The notes: generated by a model from the letters alone, not told the origin. Shown: positions 1 to 6,551, numbered from the stretch's first letter. The stretch is 7,069 nt of DNA from Chthoniobacterales bacterium (GCA_017853515.1 JAFMJK010000114.1:1-7069); one strand, 5' to 3'. Numbers and translations: made by a program.

Positions 1-3000
1 GCGGCCGCACTGACCGTCACATCTCGCGAGAAACTGGACCCGTCACGCCCCACCGCACGGACCGCGAGAGTGTTGTTGGCCGTGCGGGTGATCGACCAGG
101 TCATCACTTGGGATCCGTAGCCGATACCGGAATCCGTGCCGCCGACAAAAATGGTGTTGGAACCGCGGTGCTCGATGTTGAGCAGAAATGTGCCACCCGC
201 CCAGATGTTGATGCCCTTCTTGCCCGCATCCCCGTTGCCGCTGTCCCAATTGACGCCCCACTGGAAGGAGACGGAATCGCCGACCGCGAGCGCCGTGGTG
301 AACGGGCGGATGGCTTTGACGAGCGAGCCCGAGCCGCCTTTGGCATAAAGCCCGAAAGAAGATGCGCTCATTCCGCTGATACCGGCCGCGGCCGGATTTC
401 CAATGAACGCGCCCGCGTTAGAGTTGGTAGTGCTGATACTCCACGCACCGAAACCGGTGCCTTGATTCGAGTTGTTCGCCCAAGACGAATAATTGCCGGC
501 ACTGTCCGCACTGGTGAAGGCACCGCTATTCACCGGATCACCGAATTGGTCGGTGATGTAGATGGCGTGGTCGTTGGCGCCGCCCTTGGGTGACCAAGTC
601 GCGGTGTAGAGCTTGTTGCCGCGGATGGCCGCGTAAATACGCATGCCGTTGTCCGAAACAACAAAGTTTTCGCTGTCGAACACCCCGTCCATGACGAACG
701 CGGCGCTGGTCGACGTAGACCAAGCTGATCCGCCTGAGGTGTCCGTGGTGCCGCCGCTGGAGAAAGTGTAACCAACCGAAGTGGCGCCGGCGGGCACTGC
801 GTAGACATAGGTGAACTCCGTCGGGCCGCCGGTCATGGTGAAGCTCTGGGGCGAACCGCCGCCGACCGGTGTGAAATTGACCGTCACCGGGCCGAGCCCG
901 TTGAGCACGCCATCGTTGGGGCGGTAGGTGACGGTGATGATCTTGTTTCCGCCGGACATGCTGAGCGACGAAGTCGCGTAAGAACCGACCGACGCGGGAG
1001 GCACGCTGGAAGAGTTGTAAATATTGTAGGCGTAGGGATTGCCGCTGATGCGGAAGCCTTTGATCACCTCCTGCAAATTCGACGCGCCGTCGCCGTCGGA
1101 ATCCACGTCGCCATCCCAGCTTCCCGCGTAGTCCGTGTCCGCCGCCATGGCGTTGAGACGCGACCAGCTTTCGCCGAAGTTCGGGATGAGATCCTTGCTG
1201 TTGTCGCCGGGCCACTGGACATCCGGCCCCGGGTTGGTGCCGTTGAGGAATCCGCTGAGTTCGATCTCGTCCGGAATACCGTCTCCGTCCGAGTCGTGCA
1301 GGTTTTGCCCGAAGAGGTTGAAGACGACGCGGCGGGAGATGCGATTTTCATCCCCGGCGCCGGGATTGACCACGGCCTCGAAGAAATTCGGACCGTTGAC
1401 AAACGCACCGGTGAAAAGTTTGTCCACACCACCCTGCCGGTAGCGACCGGTGAAGGTGAATTCGAACACGCCGCTGTTGGGCGCCGTTTCGGTCGGTGCG
1501 GGCTGCTCGTAACCGTTCCAGAAGAGCTTGACGCTGTTTGTCGCAGTGCCGGGCGGAACGGTGACCGTTGTTTTGAAGAAGGGCTCGTTGATCGTCGCGT
1601 TGTTCGCGTGGTTGATGGCGATCAAGGAACCGGCGGCATCGACCGTGAAATTGCGGGTGACCGTCGAAGCGTTGATGACGCTGCGCGAAGTGCCGTAGTC
1701 GGCCTCGGTGGCGTTGAGCGTGATACTGTGGCTGCCGGGGGAAAGGCCGCTCAGATTGATGCGCCACTTGCCTTTGATGACTTGGTCCGCCTGCTGAGAG
1801 GAACCGCCGTCGATCGAATAGGTGAGATTGTAAACCGTGCGGTCGGGGTTGTTGATCGTGACGACACGCGCGCCTTGGATCGTCTCGCCCTCATTGAGAT
1901 TTTCAAACTCGAGGTCGGGTCCGCGCCGGTCGACGTAGACGGTTTCGGTCCAAGTCTGGAAAAGCGCCGGCTTGCCGACGCGGCCATTGAAGGCGCGCGC
2001 CTTGATCACATGCAGTCCTTCGGGAACGTTGGTCAGCGTCGCGGTCATGCGATAGTTGCCGTCGTTGATCTTGGTCATGTTCTCGAATCCGCCCGTGACC
2101 ACGCTCTTGCCGTTGATGTCGATTACTCCGTTGCCGTTGATGTCGCGTCCTTGGCCCCACTTGAGCAGCACGTTGTCGACGGTCTCGCCATTCTGTTGCG
2201 GATTGGTGTTGGAGTAGCGGACATCGATCTGCACCGTGTCGCCGGTGAGGCGCACGATGTTGCGCACGGGCTTGGCCGCCCCGTCGCGGCCCGCAGGAAT
2301 GAGCCACGGCATCGCGGTCACGCCGGCGCCGGAAAACTGCAGCGGATCGGTGCTCGCCGGCGCCTCGGCATTGAATGGCGCATAGCAGACGAAGCCCTGC
2401 CCGCCGCCGGAGGGAACCCGAATAACCGCTTGTCCGCTGCCGTTGACTGTTACGGTGTCTCCATTCCGTCCCGTGTAGTCTTTCAATTTGGTGCCGGGCG
2501 AGAATGCCGTTTGCACGGTGCGCGTCTGGTCGAAGCCGGAATCGTTTAGCGCAACCACCATCAAACCCTCTCCCGAATCGGGGTTTCCATTGCCGTTGAG
2601 ATCATCGTAGCGCTCGTAAGCGAAATAATCCCCCTCGCTCCAGCGCGTGTATTCTTTGCCCCGCGCGAATTGGTTGTGAATGTAGATGAGATTGGGGATC
2701 GCGGTGCTTTGGAAGCCGTTGACCGTGTCACCCAGAGCGTAGTCGTAGCCTTTTTCCATCCACGTGTTCTTCCCCGGAGTGCGACCGATCTGGCTTTGGG
2801 CAAGATTGTTGCCGGAGAAGTAGACAACCGGCACGCCGACGCGCGTGAGGATGTAAGCATAGGCCAACTCCAGTTTTCCGGGCGGACCTTCATCGTGGCT
2901 GTGCGCAAACATCACCCCTTCCTCGGGGCTGAACCCGGAGAAACCGGCAAGGGCGGCGAGGTTGCCACCGTTGAAAGCGTCGCTCATCATTCCTTTCTTG

Positions 3001-4043
3001 CGCGGAAAATCGAGGTAGCGCGTCTTGATGCCCCAGTTCGGGTCGGACGGATTGCGCCAGTAGTCGACTTCCCCTACCCCGCCGATGAAGAACTCCGAGT
3101 AAACCAGAGCGTCGTCACGGCGGATGTCGTTCGAATACATGTCGTCGAACGGATTCGAGTCGCTCAAGCCGCGGCGCTCGTTGAAGTTCTTCTGGATGTT
3201 GTAAATGAAAGTTTTGTCGCGCACCGACTGCGTTTGGTTGGGCAGGCCGAAGAAGTCCTTGTAAACGTGCTTCGGCGCGTCGAGCCGCACACCGTCGTAG
3301 TCCATCGCGTAGCCCAGCCAGTTGATCCACCGGACGACGAAATCGCGGGAATTCTCGTTCGGAAGCGTGCCCGTGGGATGGTAGGGATACTTTTCGTAGT
3401 CGCCCGCATGGCGCACGAAAGGCGCGGGATCCTGCACGTAGCCGACCGAGTTCGCACCGCCGATTTGGAAGCGGTTGTCGAACTCCAAGACGATATCCAT
3501 GAGGCTTACGAGTTCCTGGTGGAGAGTTCCGCCCGTGCCATTGTTGGCATCCCATTGCCACATGCGCTCCGCGCGCTTGAAACCGCCGGGTTGCGCTGCA
3601 TCCGCCCAAACATGGAAGTCCTGCGGCACCATTCCGGGATAGGTGCGGAAGTCGGGACCGTTGCCCGTGTGGTTGAAGACGATGTCGGGATAAATTTTGA
3701 TGTCCGACTGGTGCGCATTGTCGACAAGGTTGCGCAAGGAAGTGCGCGAACCGTAGCGCGTCTCCCAATTGCCCCGCTGGGGCATATCGCCGAGGTCGAA
3801 GCGGTCGAAAGAATTGTAACCGACGTTGCCGCCGTAAGCATAAGGATAGGGTCCGCCGATCGGCGACTTGCCCGGGGGCGGGGTCCAGATGGACTCATAG
3901 CCGGTTTCCGCGATCTCCGGCAGACGCTGATACATCTCATCCCAGCGGGTCTCGAAATACTGGATGATCACCTCGGATCGACCCGCTACGGCCGAGGCCA
4001 ATAGGGCCAAGGCACTAAAAAGGGAGCGGCGTATCAGGTTCAT
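1..4043 (-). CDS. Secreted multidomain GH13 alpha-amylase family protein, C-terminus cut off by window edge
   Basis: One open frame of 1347 codons runs from ATG at 4043 past position 1 without a stop or frameshift. By family it should hydrolyse alpha-1,4-glucan outside the cell. Residues 1-23 form a signal peptide (RR near the start, then a hydrophobic ALALLASAVAG core). The GH13 barrel spans about 24-460: region I DIVFNH (120-125), region II GVRLDAPKH (251-259, nucleophile D255), region III YSEFF (acid/base E317), region IV HSHD (381-384, D384). A C-domain-like part ends near 555. Three Ig-like stretches follow (about 590-705, 708-803, 804-912). Asp-rich loops lie at 481-493, 634-646, 917-928 and 979-992. 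A starch-binding-like stretch (CBM25/53 type, about 1034-1110) and a Gly/Ser/Thr-rich beta-sandwich region (1112-1347) complete it. C553 is the only cysteine I find. The amylase fold is clear; exact substrate and the modules after 560 are inferred. The start has no good Shine-Dalgarno site, but it is the only one that yields the signal peptide. Confidence 0.93.
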   Translation of the reverse strand, partial: MNLIRRSLFSALALLASAVAGRSEVIIQYFETRWDEMYQRLPEIAETGYESIWTPPPGKSPIGGPYPYAYGGNVGYNSFDRFDLGDMPQRGNWETRYGSRTSLRNLVDNAHQSDIKIYPDIVFNHTGNGPDFRTYPGMVPQDFHVWADAAQPGGFKRAERMWQWDANNGTGGTLHQELVSLMDIVLEFDNRFQIGGANSVGYVQDPAPFVRHAGDYEKYPYHPTGTLPNENSRDFVVRWINWLGYAMDYDGVRLDAPKHVYKDFFGLPNQTQSVRDKTFIYNIQKNFNERRGLSDSNPFDDMYSNDIRRDDALVYSEFFIGGVGEVDYWRNPSDPNWGIKTRYLDFPRKKGMMSDAFNGGNLAALAGFSGFSPEEGVMFAHSHDEGPPGKLELAYAYILTRVGVPVVYFSGNNLAQSQIGRTPGKNTWMEKGYDYALGDTVNGFQSTAIPNLIYIHNQFARGKEYTRWSEGDYFAYERYDDLNGNGNPDSGEGLMVVALNDSGFDQTRTVQTAFSPGTKLKDYTGRNGDTVTVNGSGQAVIRVPSGGGQGFVCYAPFNAEAPASTDPLQFSGAGVTAMPWLIPAGRDGAAKPVRNIVRLTGDTVQIDVRYSNTNPQQNGETVDNVLLKWGQGRDINGNGVIDINGKSVVTGGFENMTKINDGNYRMTATLTNVPEGLHVIKARAFNGRVGKPALFQTWTETVYVDRRGPDLEFENLNEGETIQGARVVTINNPDRTVYNLTYSIDGGSSQQADQVIKGKWRINLSGLSPGSHSITLNATEADYGTSRSVINASTVTRNFTVDAAGSLIAINHANNATINEPFFKTTVTVPPGTATNSVKLFWNGYEQPAPTETAPNSGVFEFTFTGRYRQGGVDKLFTGAFVNGPNFFEAVVNPGAGDENRISRRVVFNLFGQNLHDSDGDGIPDEIELSGFLNGTNPGPDVQWPGDNSKDLIPNFGESWSRLNAMAADTDYAGSWDGDVDSDGDGASNLQEVIKGFRISGNPYAYNIYNSSSVPPASVGSYATSSLSMSGGNKIITVTYRPNDGVLNGLGPVTVNFTPVGGGSPQSFTMTGGPTEFTYVYAVPAGATSVGYTFSSGGTTDTSGGSAWSTSTSAAFVMDGVFDSENFVVSDNGMRIYAAIRGNKLYTATWSPKGGANDHAIYITDQFGDPVNSGAFTSADSAGNYSSWANNSNQGTGFGAWSISTTNSNAGAFIGNPAAAGISGMSASSFGLYAKGGSGSLVKAIRPFTTALAVGDSVSFQWGVNWDSGNGDAGKKGINIWAGGTFLLNIEHRGSNTIFVGGTDSGIGYGSQVMTWSITRTANNTLAVRAVGRDGSSFSRDVTVSAA

Positions 4044-4066
4044 GTCCAAGGGGATAAACTGAAAGT

Positions 4067-4088
4067 GCGGTCAGGCTGGCCCGACCGC
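4067..4088 (-). promoter_or_regulatory. Near-perfect inverted repeat at the amylase transcription start / leader
   Basis: The arms GCGGTCAGGC (4067-4076) and GCCCGACCGC (4079-4088) are inverted copies, with a 2-base centre and one mismatch (A4073 against C4082). In minus-strand RNA the mismatch becomes a G-U wobble, so the leader can form a ten-pair hairpin 23 bases before the ATG. As DNA it is a 22-base dyad lying at about +1 to +20 relative to the candidate promoter, where a repressor operator would sit. Downstream bases (ACTTTCAGTTTAT) are not a proper U-tract, so an intrinsic terminator is unlikely. Symmetry is seen directly; role is inferred. Confidence 0.5.
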
Positions 4089-4092
4089 GAAC

Positions 4093-4121
4093 ATTTCAAA
4101 GTAAACATATATTTCAGTCAA
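4093..4121 (-). promoter_or_regulatory. Candidate sigma70-type promoter for the amylase gene
   Basis: On the minus strand TTGACT (4121-4116, five of six bases of the -35 consensus) is followed by a 17-base spacer and TGAAAT (4098-4093, four of six of the -10 consensus). The spacer contains a run of A/T (ATATATGTTTA) that stands out in a G+C-rich region. Transcription would start near 4086, giving a leader of about 43 bases. The weak -10 would fit a gene that is regulated or needs an activator. This is a motif match only. Confidence 0.4.
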
Positions 4122-4148
4122 GGCAAGCGGCCGCTCGTTCGGAGCAAC

Positions 4149-4186
4149 AAAAAAGTCTTTTGGGGTCGGCCGGATGCCCAACCGGC
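4149..4186 (-). terminator. Weak possible intrinsic terminator after the glcD-like gene
   Basis: Thirteen bases after the stop codon at 4199, the minus strand carries a five-pair stem GCCGG/CCGGC (4186-4182 with 4173-4169, loop of 8). A run of six T lies at 4154-4149. The 14 bases between stem and T-run are more than in a typical rho-independent terminator, so efficiency is doubtful and read-through toward the amylase is possible. Confidence 0.3.
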
Positions 4187-4198
4187 GCCCGCTCACCG

Positions 4199-5578
4199 CT
4201 ATTCCAGAAACTTCCCCGGATTGAGCAAGTCCTCGGGATCCAGGGCCCGCTTGATGCGGCGATGCAGGTCGTCCGCACCCGGGTCGATCGCCTGCTTCCA
4301 CCAACGTTTCTTGGCCAACCCTACCCCATGCTCGCCGGTGATCGATCCGCCCATGGCCAGCACGCCTTGGAACAAAACATCGAGCGCGCGCTCCATCCGT
4401 TCCTTCGTCGCGGGTTCGTCCGGATTTTCCACCATGAGATTCACGTGGAGGTTCCCATCGCCCGCGTGTCCGAAACACGCAACAGGAACGTCATAATCGC
4501 GCCCGAGTTGCGCCCCGAATTCGAAAAGTTCCACCAACTTGCCGCGCGGGACGACAACGTCCTCGTTCAGCTTGCGCAGTCCGGTCGCCTTGAGGGCTTC
4601 GGAAAATCCGCGGCGCAAATCCCACAAGCGCTGGCATCCCTCCTCGGTTGTCGCCGTTTCCACGACCAGCGCACACGCATCGCGAAGCAAAGCAGCCAAC
4701 GCTTTGATTTCGACCGCCACGCTTTCTTCCTGGCCGTCGATCTCGACAAGAAGGTGTGCGTCACCCGGAGGAATGACGCCCTCGGCATTGGCATGCTTGC
4801 GCGCCGCCTCGAGGGTGAATCGATCCGCCACCTCCAGAGCGCAGGGCAGATACCCGCGGGAAAGCACACTCTGCACTGCAGCCGCCGCTTTGGATACGTC
4901 GGCAAAACTCGCCGAGAGCACCGCACGCGCCGGCGGCCACGGCAAAAGGCGCAGCGTCGCCTCGGTGACGATACCGAGCATTCCTTCCGATCCGGTGAAA
5001 AGTCCGACCAAATCGAAACCCGTTTTGTTTTTGTGCGTGCGTCCGCCAAGGCGCGCCACCGTGCCATCGGCCAGAACCGCCTCGAGCCCGAGCACGTAGT
5101 TGCGCGTCACCCCGTATTTCAGACAACGCGGACCACCAGCATTCGTCGCGATGTTCCCGCCTATGCTGCAATCCTTCAAACTGGCCGGATCCGGCGGATA
5201 GAACAACCCCTTGCGCCGCGCCGCGTCTTGCAGCTGCCCGGTGATGACACCTGGCTCGACCACGGCGACGAAATCCGCGGCATTTACCTCCTTGATGCGG
5301 TTCATGCGTTCCATGGACAGTGCAATGCCCCCACGCACCGGAACACATCCGCCCACGTAGCCGTATCCGGCTCCGCGCGTGGTCACGGGAATCCTTTCCC
5401 GCGCCGCGATCTTCATCACACCGGCGACCGATGCGGTCGAGCGCGCGAAGACCACTGCCTCGGGAAGAGTGCGGGCGAACCATTTGTCGCCCGACGCGGC
5501 CTCGCGCATCGCTTCATCGGTGCGCACGCCGTCGATTCCGGCGACTTTGCGCAACTCGTCGATGATCCGCGCGTCCAC
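4199..5578 (-). CDS. glcD: FAD-linked 2-hydroxyacid oxidase, GlcD family (glycolate oxidase / D-lactate dehydrogenase type)
   Basis: The 459-residue product should oxidise a 2-hydroxyacid such as glycolate or D-lactate to the 2-oxoacid, using FAD. The N-terminal FAD-binding domain of the PCMH/VAO type shows RGAGYGYVGG (68-77), YPPDPAS (127-133), IGGNIATNAGGPR (139-151) and LFTGSEG (203-209). The C-terminal FAD-oxidase domain shows GHAGDGNLH (370-378) and ITGEHG (413-418); in related D-2-hydroxyglutarate dehydrogenases the two His and the Glu hold a metal. It ends with LNPGK (452-456). I chose GTG at 5578 because it lies four bases after the fabI stop, has GGGGA nine bases upstream, and gives a family-like N-terminus (VDARIIDELRKV). 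A longer frame reaching 5677 would overlap fabI by about 95 bases with unrelated residues. No GlcE or GlcF partner is in the window, so a single-subunit D-lactate dehydrogenase-like enzyme is equally possible. Stop is TAG at 4201-4199. Confidence 0.93.
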   Translation of the reverse strand: MDARIIDELRKVAGIDGVRTDEAMREAASGDKWFARTLPEAVVFARSTASVAGVMKIAARERIPVTTRGAGYGYVGGCVPVRGGIALSMERMNRIKEVNAADFVAVVEPGVITGQLQDAARRKGLFYPPDPASLKDCSIGGNIATNAGGPRCLKYGVTRNYVLGLEAVLADGTVARLGGRTHKNKTGFDLVGLFTGSEGMLGIVTEATLRLLPWPPARAVLSASFADVSKAAAAVQSVLSRGYLPCALEVADRFTLEAARKHANAEGVIPPGDAHLLVEIDGQEESVAVEIKALAALLRDACALVVETATTEEGCQRLWDLRRGFSEALKATGLRKLNEDVVVPRGKLVELFEFGAQLGRDYDVPVACFGHAGDGNLHVNLMVENPDEPATKERMERALDVLFQGVLAMGGSITGEHGVGLAKKRWWKQAIDPGADDLHRRIKRALDPEDLLNPGKFLE

Positions 5579-5582
5579 GCGG

Positions 5583-6359
5583 TTACATCCCCATGATCTC
5601 GTAGCCGCCGTCCACGTAGAGCACTTGTCCGGTGATCGAGGCCGCGCCATCGCTGGCCAAGAAGACACCTGTCGCACCGAGTTCGGACGTTTCGCAGCTG
5701 CGCTTGAGCGGCGCGTGCTCTTCGTAGTGCTTCATCATGGAGGAAAATCCGGCGATGCCGCGCGCGGCCAGCGTCTGCACCGGACCGGCGCTGATGCAGT
5801 TGACGCGGATTTTTTTCGCACCGAGGTCATAGGCCAGATAGCGCGTCGACGACTCGAGCGCCGCCTTGGCCACGCCCATCACATTGTAGTGCGGCACGAC
5901 CTTCACACTGCCGAGGTAACTCATGGCCACGACGCTTCCGCCGTCGGTCATCATCGGCGCAGCCGCGCGCGACAGGGCGACGAGCGAATAGGCACTGATA
6001 TCCATTGCGGTTGAAAACGCCGAACGCGAGGTGGAGACAAAATCTCCCTCCAGCGCTTCTTTCGGGGCAAAAGCCACGGAGTGCAGCAGCAGGTCGAGCT
6101 TGCTCGTGCGGCCTTTCACCTTGTCGAAAAACGCCGCGATCTCCTCGTCCTTCGCGACATCGCACGGATAAACCGGCACATCGGCCCCGAATTCCGCAAC
6201 CAACTCCTCCACATTCTCTTTCACCCGCTCGCCCTGGTAGTTGAAGATAAGATTCGCCCCCGCTTCCTTCCACGCTTTGGCGATGGCCCACGCGATACTG
6301 CGTTTGTTGGCCACGCCGAAAACCACGCCCGTTTTGCCTTCGAGAATTCCTTTGCTCAT
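5583..6359 (-). CDS. fabI: Enoyl-[acyl-carrier-protein] reductase (NADH), FabI
   Basis: The 258-residue product catalyses the last step of each fatty acid elongation cycle, reducing trans-2-enoyl-ACP with NADH in the cytosol. It is a short-chain dehydrogenase of FabI type. The nucleotide-binding segment is GVANKRSIAWAIA (15-27), CDVA lies at 66-69, and LLHSVAFAP at 91-99 has Ala at the position of E. coli Gly93, the triclosan-contact site. The active site is Y148 and Y158 with K165 (YNVMGVAK, Y-x6-K), followed by ISAGPVQTLAARGI (189-202) and the terminal VDGG. Length matches the family (E. coli about 262). ATG at 6359 gives the usual start MSKGILEGKTGVVFGVA; a longer frame reaching 6509 only translates the upstream repeat. 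There is no Shine-Dalgarno at normal spacing before this ATG; the nearest, GGAGG, serves an overlapping leader ORF. The glcD-like gene follows four bases after the TAA stop. Confidence 0.97.
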   Translation of the reverse strand: MSKGILEGKTGVVFGVANKRSIAWAIAKAWKEAGANLIFNYQGERVKENVEELVAEFGADVPVYPCDVAKDEEIAAFFDKVKGRTSKLDLLLHSVAFAPKEALEGDFVSTSRSAFSTAMDISAYSLVALSRAAAPMMTDGGSVVAMSYLGSVKVVPHYNVMGVAKAALESSTRYLAYDLGAKKIRVNCISAGPVQTLAARGIAGFSSMMKHYEEHAPLKRSCETSELGATGVFLASDGAASITGQVLYVDGGYEIMGM

Positions 6360-6385
6360 AAGCTGACAATCATCCCAGAACCTCC
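6356..6385 (-). promoter_or_regulatory. Strong Shine-Dalgarno plus five-codon leader ORF overlapping the fabI start
   Basis: On the minus strand GGAGG (6385-6381) stands seven bases before ATG (6373-6371), which opens a mini-ORF encoding MIVSL and ending in TGA (6358-6356). That stop overlaps the fabI start as ATGA (6359-6356). GGAGG is 21 bases from the fabI ATG, too far for direct use. Ribosomes loading here would terminate on the fabI start codon and could reinitiate, which is translational coupling. The bases are seen directly; coupling is inferred. Confidence 0.5.
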
Positions 6386-6416
6386 GCGCCGAGGTCAATG
6401 ACGGCGTGGCTCGTAG

Positions 6417-6436
6417 GGCGGCCATCCCCGGCCGCC
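6417..6436. repeat. Perfect 7-pair G+C hairpin in the fabI / P-type ATPase intergenic region
   Basis: GGCGGCC (6417-6423) and GGCCGCC (6430-6436) are perfect inverted copies around the six-base loop ATCCCC. It can fold on either strand. It lies in the 192-base gap between two divergent genes (6360-6551), 31 bases or more upstream of the fabI Shine-Dalgarno. No T-run follows on either strand, so it does not look like an intrinsic terminator. With the hairpin at 6475-6499 it has the look of a dispersed intergenic repeat unit. Confidence 0.55.
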
Positions 6437-6474
6437 GCATCGCATCATTGAAGACCGCGCCACACGTGACGCGG

Positions 6475-6499
6475 CTCGCGAGGACGCTCGCCCTCCGAG
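6475..6499. repeat. Imperfect hairpin repeat, second unit of the intergenic element
   Basis: CTCG (6475-6478) pairs with CGAG (6496-6499), GAGG (6480-6483) pairs with CCTC (6492-6495), and CG (6485-6486) with CG (6489-6490). There is a bulged C at 6479 and one A-C mismatch. The core GAGGACGCTCGCCCTCC resembles, from memory, short intergenic repeats abundant in some Verrucomicrobiota genomes; I cannot confirm copy number from this window, which holds only this copy. Any promoter for the plus-strand gene would have to lie between 6500 and 6551, where I see no convincing one. Confidence 0.45.
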
Positions 6500-6551
6500 A
6501 ATCGCCCACCCCATTGCATCGCCGCGCCCGCCGGCATTAAACTCCGCAGGC

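Noticed and set aside
538..1215. Minus-strand frame of 225 codons, Arg/Gln/His-rich
   Set aside because: It is a shifted frame inside the amylase gene, whose own frame is continuous through this region with sensible protein sequence.
1296..2549. Long plus-strand open frame of 417 codons opposite the amylase gene
   Set aside because: It is the antisense of a confidently coding frame, has low-complexity Val/Asp/Arg-rich composition and no recognisable motif. Such frames are common opposite G+C-rich genes.
2670..4004. Plus-strand open frame of 444 codons opposite the GH13 catalytic domain
   Set aside because: The minus strand carries all GH13 catalytic motifs here; the plus-strand product is compositionally biased antisense with no domain.
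4071..4094. Seven-codon mini-ORF (MFAVGPA) in the amylase leader
   Set aside because: Its ATG overlaps the candidate -10 box and has no Shine-Dalgarno, so it would probably not be in the transcript.
4160..5596. Plus-strand open frame of 478 codons opposite the glcD-like gene
   Set aside because: The minus-strand frame has clear FAD-oxidase motifs through the entire stretch; the plus product is Arg/His-rich and unrecognisable.
5579..5677. N-terminal extension of the glcD-like gene to ATG 5677
   Set aside because: The added 33 residues overlap the end of fabI and do not resemble the family; GTG at 5578 fits better.
6360..6509. N-terminal extension of fabI to 6509
   Set aside because: The added residues translate the intergenic hairpin repeat, and FabI proteins start directly before the nucleotide-binding segment.
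6514..6541. Possible promoter TTGCAT / ATTAAA for the plus-strand gene
   Set aside because: The -10 match is poor and would leave only a few bases before the ATG, so I do not call it.
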